From Taibaiella helva (GTDB taxonomy: Bacteria; Bacteroidota; Bacteroidia; Chitinophagales; Chitinophagaceae), in contig NZ_QUZZ01000010.1 of the NCBI RefSeq assembly GCF_003545695.1, positions 1 to 64,000 on the forward strand: a DNA stretch of 64,000 bases. Direction: 5' to 3'. Made by a program: the position numbers and the translations under genes. Positions 1-9,861 of the stretch are shown piece after piece; within the stretch, counting starts at the first letter, position 1; each line of letters starts with the position of its first letter. Under the pieces are notes generated by a model, which did not search any database, was not told the DNA's origin, and saw nothing but the letters and a program-made list of their open reading frames with translations.

Positions 1-170
1 TGAACAATCTACTTTATACTCTTGCTGTAGCACTTATTATTGTCTGGGGCATTATTTTTTTCGGATACCATGCCGGAAGTATCATACATATACTTCTTTT
101 AATAGCCGCTATAATTGTTTTGCTGAGTATTATCAGGGAGGGCAGAAAGCCCCCTGCGCAAAAAGCATGA
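1..170 (+). CDS. lmo0937-type small membrane protein (start cut by window edge)
   Basis: The reading frame enters at base 1 (the A of the ATG lies outside) and gives about 56 residues ending at TGA 168-170. It has an N-terminal hydrophobic segment, a short glycine/histidine turn (FGYHAGSIIH), a second hydrophobic segment and a basic tail (REGRKPP). This two-helix pattern matches the lmo0937/DUF5670 family of tiny inner-membrane proteins, whose function is unknown. The assignment is by recall of the family pattern, not by a search. Confidence 0.7.
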   Translation, partial: NNLLYTLAVALIIVWGIIFFGYHAGSIIHILLLIAAIIVLLSIIREGRKPPAQKA

Positions 171-179
171 CAGCTATGT

Positions 180-743
180 CTAGAGACCCATGAAGTTTTC
201 TGTTTTTAAAAAATCGTTGATAGCCAGTAAGTTGTCAGCGAAAAAGTTCGACAATTCCCCGCCCGCCTCCACTCGACCGGGAACATTCAGATCAAAATGA
301 ATGTTCCCGGTTTTATTTTTTGCCTTAACCATCGCCAGGTCTGCAATGTAGCTAAAGACTTCATTTACTTTTGGGGTTCGACACTCCTCTGTTTTTCGGT
401 TGTAATAGATTCCGTCAGGAAATAGTAAAAATTGCAGCTCGTGTTTGCCCTTATAATCACTCAAATCCCATACTGTAGCAAGTTTCGAGGATAGCTCTAT
501 GGCGTTTTGTATGCATTGATCCAGGTTCGACACCCGTTTGCCTGCTTTTGCGATTGCAGCCTCTAATTCCCGCTGTTCCGCCTTGAATTTTCCTGCGTAT
601 TTATCGAACATATCCCCTGTGATCTCCTCCATTACAAATCTTTCTTCAAGGCGCTCCAGCTTCTTACTGACTTCACTCAGCTCTTTGTCCAGGTTACAGC
701 GTTGCTGTTCTCCTAATTCGGTAAGTTGGTTATACTGAATCAC
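180..743 (-). pseudogene. C-terminal fragment of a large serine recombinase
   Basis: The 187-codon frame begins at a GTG with an in-frame stop 18 bases upstream, so no catalytic domain is attached. It contains a long charged coiled-coil (residues about 15-65, rich in E, K, R and L) followed by the FPDGIYYNRK motif and a proline-valine-asparagine stretch. This order is the coiled-coil and C-terminal part of Bacteroidota site-specific serine recombinases, which normally carry an N-terminal resolvase domain and a zinc ribbon (about 500 residues in all). Both are absent here. It is most simply a stump left by loss of an integrated element; a short expressed protein is not excluded. Confidence 0.65.
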
Positions 744-1243
744 CGTTTTGATTTTCGGAATTCAAACGCAAAAAATTGTATCACGATTATTCTAAAAAAA
801 TGCGATTTATGGCCTGTGCAAAGTCAAAAAAGTATTCAAAGAATTTCCCGGCCTCTTTACTGAAACACCATTTGGGCACTAATCCGTTTTAATACACAGG
901 GTTTTGTTTTAATATGCTATTGCTAGTTTATCATTATAGATTTACAAAATTTCAAAAAGGCTATCTCTTTAAGATAGCCTTTTGTATGTAATCTTGATCT
1001 TTAATCAAGGTGCAAATTACACGGTTATGCGTCAGGTTTCTCGGTTATGAACTGGGATCGTCATACTTATGAAATTCGATTTAATCATGACTTTAGAGTT
1101 CCGAACTTTAGGTAGAAAATTTGTCCTGTGGTTAGCCAAGTGTAGCTATCTTTTTGCTGAGCCAAACAACAATACACGAAGTGAGTCATCACAGCGTAGC
1201 AAAATTCAATTTCAACTTTTACAATCACTCAAATTCATTTTCA
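744..1243. other. Gene-free stretch with an orphan terminator
   Basis: No convincing coding frame is visible. The only clear structure is the perfect hairpin at 955-983. The remainder is A+T-rich and lies between the recombinase stump and a secreted protein gene. Confidence 0.5.
955..983 (+). terminator. Rho-independent terminator-like hairpin
   Basis: AAAAGGCTATCT (955-966) pairs perfectly with AGATAGCCTTTT (972-983) around a five-base loop, with a short T run on the plus strand and the complementary A run on the left. It could work in both directions. No intact gene lies directly upstream on either strand, so it probably belonged to a lost gene. Confidence 0.6.
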
Positions 1244-1927
1244 ATGAGAAAAATCAGTTTAGTTTTAATCGTGTCGCTCCTGGGTTCCATTGTCAGAGCG
1301 CAAAATGTTTGGACAGGAACGACAACTCCGACAACTACAAACGGTAAAGTTGGTATTGGAACGACTAGTCCAAGTTCTAAGCTTTCAATCGCCTCTACAC
1401 TTACTCTCTCCGGAACCGATATTACAGGTCAGGCACTTAAAATTGAGAATAAAAGTGGTATAGGTGGAAGTGAAGCGAACATATTTGAAATCTTTAATCA
1501 AGATATTGTTTTTCCCGGACCTGCACCTCAAAGACTAATATTTTGGACAACAAATAAAGGGAACGTCGGGATTCTAAATTCACTAAGGATCGGAACTGCA
1601 GCAGCTAACGGAGATTATGCAAATTATAAACTCAGCGTCGACGGAGATATTATTGCAAAACGATGTGTGATCCAAGTTACAAACTGGGCAGATTATGTAT
1701 TCGACGATAATTATCATCTACGTCCCTTAAAGGAAGTAGAGGAATTCATAAATGCCAATAAACACTTGCCCGATGTGCCGAATGAAAATGAAGTAAAAAA
1801 CAAAGGTGTTGAGATTGGTGAAATGAATCGTATATTAATGCAGAAGGTTGAAGAATTGACGTTGTACATTATTAATCAAAATAAGAAAATTGAAACGCTT
1901 GAAAGCCGGATAAACAACGATTATTAA
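1244..1927 (+). CDS. Secreted protein with C-terminal chaperone-like coiled coil
   Basis: The ATG at 1244 is preferred over an earlier in-frame one because it opens with a signal peptide (MRKISLVLIVSLLGSIVRAQ). The 227-residue product continues with a tail-fibre-like repeat (KVGIGTTSPSSKLSI), a beta-rich middle and, from about residue 150, the conserved end found in many Bacteroidota cell-surface proteins: WADYVFDDNYHL, a helix ending HLPDVPNENEV, then GEMN and a leucine-rich coiled coil. This tail resembles the intramolecular trimerisation region of phage-tail-spike-like proteins. Substrate and role are unknown. The stop is 55 bases before the next gene, so the two may be co-transcribed. Confidence 0.75.
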   Translation: MRKISLVLIVSLLGSIVRAQNVWTGTTTPTTTNGKVGIGTTSPSSKLSIASTLTLSGTDITGQALKIENKSGIGGSEANIFEIFNQDIVFPGPAPQRLIFWTTNKGNVGILNSLRIGTAAANGDYANYKLSVDGDIIAKRCVIQVTNWADYVFDDNYHLRPLKEVEEFINANKHLPDVPNENEVKNKGVEIGEMNRILMQKVEELTLYIINQNKKIETLESRINNDY

Positions 1928-1982
1928 ACAGCATCGATGTTGTGTTCTGAACAAACATCATAACATTTAAATTTATTTAAGT

Positions 1983-3170
1983 ATGTTTAATAAAATATTT
2001 TTTTTCATAGGTACATTTGTATTTCCAATTGTATCTTTTGGTCAAGGTTCCGGCATTTACAATGGCGAGTTCACGGAATTTTACACGCCCAATACCATTA
2101 GTAACGACGATGGCTGTACCACATTCTATAATGTTCCCAATTGGAGTTCAGCCTATGGTGCGCCAACACATAGTGGTGGTATGATGCACATGCAAGCTGG
2201 CATGTATTCAAGCACCTACGACCAATTTGATAAGAGCAGCAACATTTTTGGCGGATACAATTGGCAAGTTGGAAAGACTTATTATGTCCAGTTTCGCTTT
2301 CAATTTGGTGATTTTATAGACCCTTCTGCGGTATCAGGGTTTAGAGCGTATGCAACCAGTGGAATTGAACAAAAACTAGCTATGACCAACCCCGGATCAG
2401 GATGCTTAGGAGGCAATTATATGCCCAATCCGTCGGAACTCATAGCCGAATATGCACAAACTGGAAATATATTGTTAGATTCATTCTATGCGCACGGCTA
2501 CTTTATATATGAGGTAAAATATACCTGCATGACATCAGATCTAAATCAAATATTTATTTATCCATTTACAAATAAATACAGCTACCCAAGTTTTCATCTT
2601 GATTATGTCAGAATACGTCAATGTGGTAGTGGTTCGTTAACGCTCACGAATCGTACACTATCGGGGAAATATTTAAGAGAGAATATTATTGCAGGAGTAA
2701 ACACGCCTACGAGCTTAACCAATCCTACGCAAATGGTTGGACAGTACATCATTCTGAATCCCGGGTTCAGTTCCAGTCCAACCAATGCAAATGGAACTTT
2801 TACTGCAACAGCTGTAACTTCTTGCGATATGCCTATTGAACCCAAAGTGCTCTCCAAACCGACTTCAATCAGAGAAACACAAACTGTTACAATTGATAAT
2901 CTGACTGACGATGTTGGGATCAATATATATCCTAATCCGGCGAGAGATTATTTGAATATAGAATTCTTCGGCCACTATCAAGAAGAAATCTCTTTTACTA
3001 TTGTGGATGTAGCTGGACGAATAGTTATGGTATTACGGAAAAAGTATGGTGGGGAAATTTCGAATATTAAGGAACAAATAAAAATTTCCGCACTACAGCC
3101 AGGAACCTATATCTTGAATATCAAATCTAAAGCTTTTAGCAAGAGAGGTAGGTTTTCCGTACTTAAATAA
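1983..3170 (+). CDS. T9SS type A sorting-domain protein
   Basis: The 395-residue product starts with a signal peptide (MFNKIFFFIGTFVFPIVSFGQ). The middle is rich in Y, G, S and aromatic residues and resembles no enzyme I recognise. The last 85 residues are a T9SS type A sorting domain: IYPNPARDYLNIE, the IVDVAGRIV strand, LQPGTYILNI and a final basic segment ending in FSVLK. Such proteins cross the outer membrane by the type IX system and are anchored or released. The gene is A+T-rich compared with later genes. Confidence 0.85.
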   Translation: MFNKIFFFIGTFVFPIVSFGQGSGIYNGEFTEFYTPNTISNDDGCTTFYNVPNWSSAYGAPTHSGGMMHMQAGMYSSTYDQFDKSSNIFGGYNWQVGKTYYVQFRFQFGDFIDPSAVSGFRAYATSGIEQKLAMTNPGSGCLGGNYMPNPSELIAEYAQTGNILLDSFYAHGYFIYEVKYTCMTSDLNQIFIYPFTNKYSYPSFHLDYVRIRQCGSGSLTLTNRTLSGKYLRENIIAGVNTPTSLTNPTQMVGQYIILNPGFSSSPTNANGTFTATAVTSCDMPIEPKVLSKPTSIRETQTVTIDNLTDDVGINIYPNPARDYLNIEFFGHYQEEISFTIVDVAGRIVMVLRKKYGGEISNIKEQIKISALQPGTYILNIKSKAFSKRGRFSVLK

Positions 3171-3309
3171 TATTGGTAAAAATCTTATTTCTTAGTACAC
3201 ATCAATTCTTAGAAAGTTTAATTATGAATTTTGCCTTGTATTGAAATTTACGTATCTTTAAACACATAAATAAGTTCTTTAAAACGATCCAAACGAGTTT
3301 AAAAAATAT

Positions 3310-3429
3310 GGTTACCCAATCGGTTACCATTTTTGAAAACCTTTGAAATTTCGCTAAAAATGCGGATTTCAGTAGATAAAAATGATCCCAGCGGAATCAC
3401 TGGAAAAAGCACCAATTTGGTGCTTTTTT
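3310..3429 (+). repeat. Dispersed repeat copy A: GGTTACC pair, CCAGCGGAATCAC, hairpin
   Basis: Two GGTTACC boxes (3310-3316, 3322-3328) are followed after about 60 bases by CCAGCGGAATCAC (3388-3400) and then by a 10-bp hairpin with T run (AAAAAGCACC 3404-3413, GGTGCTTTTT 3419-3428). The same order occurs at 31315-31432. The sequence between the boxes has diverged. It may be an end of a mobile element, an attachment site or the common 3' end of a lost gene family. Confidence 0.5.
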
Positions 3430-3685
3430 GCATTAAATGACACTTTTGCAAGCCTCTTGGGTTAAAATTGCATTGCAAAGCATGCTAAAATATATCCAAT
3501 TACTAGCGGTTTAGCATGGCCACACAACGGACATTTTACAGGCCGCCAGACACATCATGGGATATGGGTTGATATCCATTTAGACTAAATTTGACACTAC
3601 ATAATCGCCCCCTGTTTTTCTTGACAATGTTTTTGCCTTACGCTATTTAACATTTTATTAGAAAATGCGTATAGTTAGAGATTAG

Positions 3686-3841
3686 CGTTTTTATGTCTTT
3701 GTTTTAGAAGCCGATGCATCGGGCTACAAAGATGGTACTAACACGAATCAAAATGGACGCTGTTTAATCGTAAAAGATAATGCCCATAGTGAAGCAATCG
3801 CATTTTTATATTCTGATCCCCGAGGCCATAAGGGCCATTAA
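3686..3841 (+). pseudogene. Short coding remnant of unknown family
   Basis: An open frame of 51 codons, closed by TAG just upstream (3683-3685) and ending at TAA 3839-3841, has a protein-like composition (EADASGYKDGTNTNQNG, then LIVKDNAHSEAIAFLY). It has no start codon. I do not recognise the family and read it as a relic of a longer gene. Confidence 0.3.
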
Positions 3842-4069
3842 GTTTTGCAGGTATGATCGAACTTGCTGTATCAGGGACTACCGCTTACTATCTTTTGCGC
3901 TAAGATTCTGATTACCCTAAAAACATAAAAATTCAAATGAAAAGGAACGCTACTCACGGTGGAGCATGTCGAATCATAATGCATGTGAAAAAATAGAATT
4001 ATTCTTTAAACAGGTTTGAATTAAAATTATTATAATTTTTATCCATTTTATAACAAAAAACACAACACA

Positions 4070-6235
4070 ATGTACAGTCTGTTTTTACGAAAGAGAGGTT
4101 TTAAATTCCTCGATGGCTTGTTGCCAGGAATAAAATTGAGCGTTTTTGCGCTCTGCCTGTTGCTGCACTTTACCGCTGGTGCACAGCTGACGCGGCATTA
4201 TGCCAACCAGGTAACACAACAGAGCGCTTCGAATGCTGCCAATGCGGCGGATGGCGATCTGTCCACCCAGGCCACCTTATACACGAACCCGGGATATGTT
4301 TTCAGTATCGGGAGCCGTGCTGATTATGTCGAAGTCAAGTTCCCTTCGATGGTTCCCGCCCATACCCCGACCTATGTTGCGCTATCGGGCGTTGACGGGA
4401 ACAGGATATTGGATTATATTCTGGGTGGCTCCTTAGGTGGAGTGCTCAAGGGTATTGTCGGCGCTCTTTTTACCGGAAATCCGAACCTTGACATAGTAGC
4501 AAAGAATGGCAATAATGACGTTCAGTCTATATCGATCAGACCGGGGGGTTCTACGGGCAGCTACGGCATCGAAATAGGACCCGACGGTTTTTTTTACCTG
4601 AAAATAATACCCAATGGCAATTTCGACAGGATCTTTATCAAGTTATGGACGGACTTTACCGCGATTGGAATTTTCTCTGGTCTTAATGGTAATCCGTCAA
4701 TAGGCGTACGCGATGTATTTTACAATACCGGGGTGCCCTTCGACTGTGGGGAAGAATTCCTGACGACGAGCTATGATGCAACCGGTCTCAATGCCAACAT
4801 CCTGAACCTTGGAGGGAAGCCCGTAACAGATCCTCAATTTGCCATAGACGACGACCCAAACAGCTATTCCAAAATAGGCTACAACAGCATCCTGAACGCT
4901 CAAATTGCTACGACCATCAGCCAGAGCATCAATTTCAACAGGCTTTCCAACCCGGGGGAAGAAGCCGTAATGGTATTTAACCAAACCGCTTCGATACTCT
5001 CCGCGGCCATTTTGCAGAATATCACAGTGAAAGCTTATAATGGCGATACGAAGGTGTACGAGAGCAATTTGAATTTACTCCTCAATGGCGATCTCCTTGG
5101 TATTATCTCCAATATATTCGGGACGACAAGGCCTAATCGCATTTCCATCCCTGTAGGCGCACGGTTCGATCGTATAGAGTTGTCCTATTATCAACTTATC
5201 GGTGCAGGAGGCGTATTGACGAATCCTCAATTAAATCTGTATGGTATTTACAGGGTGCCGGTTAAGCCTGTATTGGCGCATAATTCCGTGCTGGAGGCCT
5301 GTGGGGGAACAAATGTTATATTAGGTGTCAACGCTCCGGTATCCGACGTTACCTATACCTGGTTCAATTCCGGTCTGCAGCCGGTTTATACCGGTTCATC
5401 CTACAGCGTTGTGGCACCTGCAACCGGCCGATCCGATACTTTCTTTGTAGCCTCCAGCCGTTGTGCGGGCAAGTATTCAGAATATGTCCCTGTAGTCGTA
5501 AAGGGTAACGATGCCCTCTGTAGCCCTTCGGCCATAAACGGTACTGTAGATCTTTCGGCTTACTATTCCGATTCCGCGATCCACGCCGTACTGCTGAATG
5601 ATAGCGGTAAAGTGGTGGCTGCCGCTACAGTAGATAGCACCACCGGAAACTATAAATTTGGAAATACAGGCAAAGGAAGCTATAGAATCGTTCTGGTCGC
5701 GGGCTCTGTACCGCCGGCAGTAGGAAGCCCTGTTTCCGGCAGTAATATTGGGACAGATTATGGATTGAACCCGGGTTCAAGAACAGTAAACGTATCGGGG
5801 AACGGCGATCCGATTACCACCGATGGTTTTGTCATCACGTTTATCGGGCCGGACCTGGTAACCGGCCTGAGCACGGACCGAAGCTCAGTATCGGCAGGTA
5901 AGAACGCCAATATAACCTATGCCGTATCCAATAAAGGAAAGTCGGGCACTACAGGATTGATATACGTGGTCATTTCCGTTCCCACCGCAGGCACTTTGAC
6001 TTTAGGTTCCTTGCCTGGCGGGGTAAGCCGGTTATCTTCTAATCAGGGTCGTATTGTGTTGCAGGTTACCGCCCCCATAGGGCCTAACGATATCCTCCGC
6101 ATACCTGCTGTTTATACCGCCCCAAGTTCGGTTGGCCTGGAAAACCTTACGGCTATCATTCCCGAAGGATATGGAGGAGGAGAACGGAACAGCGCCAACA
6201 ACAGATCGTCCATTCAATTGCTGCTGAATCAATAA
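4070..6235 (+). CDS. Large exported protein with Ig-like and DUF11/CARDB-like domains
   Basis: The 721-residue product has a long signal region (hydrophobic residues about 21-38, ending GAQ). The N-terminal half is beta-rich and resembles discoidin-like surface proteins (DGDLSTQATLYTN). At about 405-480 a cysteine-containing Ig-like module follows (YTWFNSGLQPVYTG). Residues about 485-570 look like an SdrD/carboxypeptidase-regulatory-type beta domain (INGTVDLSAYY, TGNYKFGNTGKGSYRIVLV). The end resembles DUF11/CARDB repeats (DLVTGLSTDRSSVSAG, VSNKGKSG). There is no obvious T9SS tail, so it may be anchored by a partner. It sits 38 bases before a T9SS type A gene and probably shares its transcript. 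Function unknown. Confidence 0.75.
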   Translation: MYSLFLRKRGFKFLDGLLPGIKLSVFALCLLLHFTAGAQLTRHYANQVTQQSASNAANAADGDLSTQATLYTNPGYVFSIGSRADYVEVKFPSMVPAHTPTYVALSGVDGNRILDYILGGSLGGVLKGIVGALFTGNPNLDIVAKNGNNDVQSISIRPGGSTGSYGIEIGPDGFFYLKIIPNGNFDRIFIKLWTDFTAIGIFSGLNGNPSIGVRDVFYNTGVPFDCGEEFLTTSYDATGLNANILNLGGKPVTDPQFAIDDDPNSYSKIGYNSILNAQIATTISQSINFNRLSNPGEEAVMVFNQTASILSAAILQNITVKAYNGDTKVYESNLNLLLNGDLLGIISNIFGTTRPNRISIPVGARFDRIELSYYQLIGAGGVLTNPQLNLYGIYRVPVKPVLAHNSVLEACGGTNVILGVNAPVSDVTYTWFNSGLQPVYTGSSYSVVAPATGRSDTFFVASSRCAGKYSEYVPVVVKGNDALCSPSAINGTVDLSAYYSDSAIHAVLLNDSGKVVAAATVDSTTGNYKFGNTGKGSYRIVLVAGSVPPAVGSPVSGSNIGTDYGLNPGSRTVNVSGNGDPITTDGFVITFIGPDLVTGLSTDRSSVSAGKNANITYAVSNKGKSGTTGLIYVVISVPTAGTLTLGSLPGGVSRLSSNQGRIVLQVTAPIGPNDILRIPAVYTAPSSVGLENLTAIIPEGYGGGERNSANNRSSIQLLLNQ

Positions 6236-6273
6236 TCGAACACCATTTTTAATCAACCATTAAATCAGAAGTT

Positions 6274-7314
6274 ATGAAAAAAGTTTTAGGGTTCATACTG
6301 GGGCTATCCTTCGTGCTGTCTATGCAGACCTACGCCCAAATAGGGATATCAAGCGTGACCGTTCCTACGAATGTATTGGCAACGGGAGATACCGTTACCG
6401 TATCCCTGGTGATCCAGAATGACAATTTTAGCAGCGCGTATCTTCCCGCGGATTATCCCGCACGGGTCAGCGTCGGTCTTCCGACAACCAGCCAGATCTT
6501 AAGATTGGCCGGGCCTGAGCTCTATGGTCAGAATGCGACTTCCTTTTCTACTGTAACGTCTACCGATGCCTTCAACTTTCAGTTCAGTATAACAGATTCC
6601 ATTCCGGCCGGGGATATACTACGGGTCTCTTTTAAACTGCTTGCTATAGCGCCGACTTCAGGAACGGCACCAGAGGTTATCGTTCAATTGCAATATCCTG
6701 ACGCAACACCTCCCGGTACAGACTTTAATCGTCAAGCAGCCCGGATTCCATTCACAATTACGGGAAATATCCTCCCCGTTTCATTGCTGGACTTCAATGC
6801 CAGGAAAGAGGGAAATAAAGCCGTGGCGCTGAGCTGGAAAACAGTTTCGGAAACGAACAACAGCGGGTTCGCTGTCGAAAGGAGCAGCGATAGCCGTAGC
6901 TGGAATGAGATCGGGTTCGTTGCCAGCCAATCGAAAAGCGGTAACAGCGATGGCGCGTTAAGCTACAGCTTCTCCGACCAGGCGCCACTGATGGGACAGA
7001 ACCTGTATCGCCTGAAGCAGGTTGACCTGGATGGTCAATATGTCTATAGCTCCGTGCAGGCAGTCAGCTTTGACAGCGAGCGCACTTTTAGCGTCTATCC
7101 GAACCCGGCAAGGGATATGATCACTGTCGCGGGGCTGACGGGTAACGAGATGATCTATATCTACGACATCGCCGGCAGGCCGGTAGTACAGCAAAAGGCA
7201 AACGCAGCGATGGAAAGGCTCCTGATTGACCGCTTGCCTGAAGGCGTTTACAATGTCCATATTTCAGGTCCTGATGGTGTTCGTTTCACACAAAAATTCA
7301 TCAAAGCGAAATAA
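6274..7314 (+). CDS. T9SS type A sorting-domain protein
   Basis: This 346-residue product starts with a signal peptide (MKKVLGFILGLSFVLSMQTYAQ). Residues about 24-165 form a beta-sandwich resembling DUF11/CARDB modules, as in the C-terminus of the preceding gene. Then comes the segment common to many T9SS proteins (LPVSLLDFNARKEGNKAVALSW, split here as LPVSLLDFNARKEG then NKAVALSWKT; GFAVERSSDSRSW; LYRLKQVDLDGQYVYS) and the sorting tail (VYPNPARDMITV, IYDIAGRPV, PEGVYNVHI). A hairpin lies 66 bases after the stop. A broken partial copy of this gene lies at 31017-31203. Confidence 0.85.
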   Translation: MKKVLGFILGLSFVLSMQTYAQIGISSVTVPTNVLATGDTVTVSLVIQNDNFSSAYLPADYPARVSVGLPTTSQILRLAGPELYGQNATSFSTVTSTDAFNFQFSITDSIPAGDILRVSFKLLAIAPTSGTAPEVIVQLQYPDATPPGTDFNRQAARIPFTITGNILPVSLLDFNARKEGNKAVALSWKTVSETNNSGFAVERSSDSRSWNEIGFVASQSKSGNSDGALSYSFSDQAPLMGQNLYRLKQVDLDGQYVYSSVQAVSFDSERTFSVYPNPARDMITVAGLTGNEMIYIYDIAGRPVVQQKANAAMERLLIDRLPEGVYNVHISGPDGVRFTQKFIKAK

Positions 7315-7380
7315 TACCAGGAAGCAGGTGGAGTCCCAATTGAGCCGTTGGTGTTTTATTTAGGCTCTTCAATGACAAAC

Positions 7381-7427
7381 GATCCTCTCCGGGCTGTTTC
7401 AGGCTCCGCGGGAGGATCTGCTTTTTG
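7381..7427 (+). terminator. Possible terminator after the 4.07-7.31 kb pair
   Basis: GATCCTC (7381-7387) pairs with GAGGATC (7412-7418), with partial pairing inside, and CTTTTTG follows. The loop is large (24 bases), so the call is moderate. Confidence 0.45.
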
Positions 7428-7672
7428 TAAAAAGCTGCTGTTACAAGTGCAAGTGTTCTGAAAATAGTTTGCGATTGAGGAACTACAGCAACAAGATCCT
7501 GATGGACACTGTTTAACATTAATGGGCATGCCTATAGTTAAATATCAGTGTTTTGCCGTCTTGTAAGAGATATCAGGCCACATCGAATTTGCCCGGGTAT
7601 ACCGGATGCGGAATAGCCGAAACAGCACTACCAAAACCGGCCGAGGAACTACATTCTTTTACACTTTTTATC

Positions 7673-9319
7673 ATGCCCATTATGCAATTAGTTAGATTAA
7701 GTTTCCTGTTGTTTTTATTGTTGCTTGCGGTTACCTTGCCGGCGCAGCTACCACAAAAAGGCAAAGTTTATCTAGATCACAACCCTCCATTTGGCAGCAG
7801 TTCGAAAATTTTTGAATACGACCCTGCGCAACCCATTTCGGCGACCAATCCCAGGCTCAATAGCATTGCGCTGCCCGAAGGTCACGCCGGATTGGCTGTG
7901 TCTTCTGTATTGGGCTCTCCCGATACGACTTTGACTTTCTATACATCGGTATATTCAGCTGAAGTTGGTCGCCAGGTATACGTTTATTACGATCCCGCAA
8001 CCGCTTCCTGGGTCAATACAGGCCATAAATCCCATGCAATTAGTTTCGGGGCTGGCGGCGGCTTTATTTATGGCCTTGACATTGGTGACGGCGGCGATGT
8101 ATATAAGTATGATGGAACCGGTGACGCAACGCGCATATTAAAAGATACCAATGTTTATTCCAATCTACAACCCTATGACCTGGCAGCCGATTGCGACGGT
8201 AATGTTTATCGTTTCAAATTTTCCAATTCAAATTCTTATGCCCAATACGGTCCCCCGGTGCTGTACAAATATGATAAGGATGGGAATTTAATCCAGACCT
8301 GGACGATGCCTCTGAACAGCACCTATTTCGGAGGAGGCGGCTTTGTCCTGGTCGGATCAGAATTTTACTTTGACAATTTATACCGTGTTCCACTGACTGA
8401 GGTGGATTCTTTAAGCATCGTATCGGGGCTGATCACACCCTCCAATGTAACTATTGCAAGAAATACCCCGAAGCTCCCCCAATATGGTCCTGGCGAAATA
8501 ATAGGCGATATGGCTAGCTATAGCGGGGAAGTAAAATTACCTGCTGTAAGTATTGCAGCTTCACAAATCAGGCTATGCGTAGGCGCTCTGGCCCATTTAA
8601 CGGCTTCGGTATCCAACGCCGGTGAGGTGCTATATGAATGGTATGTTAATGGCCAAGTCATTGCTGGCGCCGGTGATTCCACGCTAAGCTTTACCCCTTC
8701 GGATGGCGACGTGGTTACCTGTAAAATAGCCACCTGGAGACTTTGTGGCGGCAACTTGGTAACAGAAAGTAATCCTATTCAATTTGAAGTGGTGCCGCCT
8801 CCCCAAGCTAAAATTGAGCTGCAAACGCCCGGGCCTCAGCTGTGCTATAAGGATACCGTCCTGTTAAGTGTTGAAGATGTTCCGGGAAATACTTATTCAT
8901 GGGGCCCGGAAAAATACCTTTACACCTCAAAAACAGCTCCTGCAGCGGCATTCGCAGCCTTTAAAGGAGAGATAAATGTAAGGGTTTATGACTCCATGGG
9001 ATGCACCGCTGCTGATGCGGTCGCTATTTCGCCCCGGCATTGCTGCTTAGTGTTTATCCCAACCGCTTTCAGCCCAAACGGGGACGGGCTTAATGATATC
9101 TTTAATGTTCATATCGAGCCGGGACAGCATTTGAATATTTTTGAAGTATACAACAGGTTCGGGCAAAGATTATTTTCTACTTCCGACCCTGCCAAAGGTT
9201 GGGACGGAAAGTTCAATGGTCAACCGGTAGATATGGGAAGCTATTTCTATTACGGCTCCTTCTTATGTAGTGATGGCAACAGCCTCGTTAGAAAAGGGGA
9301 TATTACTGTGGTAAGATAA
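7673..9319 (+). CDS. Exported protein with gliding-type C-terminal domain (CHU_C, T9SS type B)
   Basis: The ATG at 7673 is chosen because the signal peptide follows (QLVRLSFLLFLLLLAVTLPAQ); ATG 7682 is also possible, while the upstream frame begins only with a TTG and is not signal-like. The 549-residue product has a beta-propeller-like N-terminal half (repeated YDP, YKYDG and YKYDKDGNLIQTW elements), an Ig-like module with two cysteines (RLCVGALAHLTASVSNAG, YEWYVNGQ) and the C-terminal domain diagnostic of gliding-motility-associated proteins: FIPTAFSPNGDGLNDIF, YNRFGQRLF, GWDGKFNGQPVDMGSYFY. It is exported by the type IX system. No enzyme motif is seen. Confidence 0.85.
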   Translation: MPIMQLVRLSFLLFLLLLAVTLPAQLPQKGKVYLDHNPPFGSSSKIFEYDPAQPISATNPRLNSIALPEGHAGLAVSSVLGSPDTTLTFYTSVYSAEVGRQVYVYYDPATASWVNTGHKSHAISFGAGGGFIYGLDIGDGGDVYKYDGTGDATRILKDTNVYSNLQPYDLAADCDGNVYRFKFSNSNSYAQYGPPVLYKYDKDGNLIQTWTMPLNSTYFGGGGFVLVGSEFYFDNLYRVPLTEVDSLSIVSGLITPSNVTIARNTPKLPQYGPGEIIGDMASYSGEVKLPAVSIAASQIRLCVGALAHLTASVSNAGEVLYEWYVNGQVIAGAGDSTLSFTPSDGDVVTCKIATWRLCGGNLVTESNPIQFEVVPPPQAKIELQTPGPQLCYKDTVLLSVEDVPGNTYSWGPEKYLYTSKTAPAAAFAAFKGEINVRVYDSMGCTAADAVAISPRHCCLVFIPTAFSPNGDGLNDIFNVHIEPGQHLNIFEVYNRFGQRLFSTSDPAKGWDGKFNGQPVDMGSYFYYGSFLCSDGNSLVRKGDITVVR

Positions 9320-9436
9320 GGTAGGATACTGCATTTGCTGATAAGTCCGGTGCATACCGTAAACGCATCGAGGATACTGTTTTGATGTCTCAATATACTT
9401 TTAGCATAGGTTCCTAAGCATTCTATAACTAATCCG

Positions 9437-9790
9437 CAAACTTCAGACTTCATATCTCAGGCGGGTAGTGGTTGTCTTCAATTATCTTCCGATATAGACA
9501 GAAAAGGTGTGTATTCGAATGTTGTTCGATTAACCAATAAGGGAACAACCAGCATAATCGTTTCATCCAATCCCGTCGCAACAAATCTGAAAATTTCAAT
9601 GCCACTCCTTCAAAGTGAGTCTAACTTGGCTACTTATCGACATGGTTGGCGTGTGATGTATAAGATGATCATAACGAAATGGATAGGGAAATAGATATCA
9701 CCTCCTCATGCAACGGAGTTTATTTGCTCAAATTCAGTAATGGCTTCATCGCTGAGATGGCTAAAATGTCGAGAGATAAGGTGGTGGTGA
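9437..9790 (+). pseudogene. Frameshifted remnant of a T9SS type A protein gene
   Basis: One frame reads LQLSSDIDRKGVYSNVVRL, then NKGTTSIIVSSNPVATNLKI and MYK, which matches the pre-sorting strand (in intact relatives, LKQVDIDGKxxYSNVVxL) and the NPV box of a sorting domain. After about 9660 the homology continues in another frame as DREIDITSSCNGVYLLKFS and a basic tail. The upstream part of the gene is missing. The cause is at least one frameshift plus loss of the 5' part. Confidence 0.65.
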
Positions 9791-9861
9791 CGTTAATTGC
9801 GCACAGCCAATTTTTAAGTAGAAAGCGCCCATAATATACTTAACGTGGTGCATGATACAAA

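Larger units (their letters stand above)
3171..4069. other. Gene-poor stretch with a repeat and a decayed ORF
   Basis: This 0.9-kb gap holds an att-like repeat with hairpin (3310-3429) and a short coding remnant (3686-3841), listed separately. The final 100 bases are very A+T-rich and probably carry the promoter of the following exported-protein genes; no box close to TAnnTTTG with a -33 TTTG was found. Confidence 0.5.

Noticed and set aside
3388-3403. CGGAATCACTGG as a piece of 16S rRNA or a tRNA 3' end
   Set aside because: The flanks match no rRNA or tRNA; no acceptor or T-arm pairing can be built.
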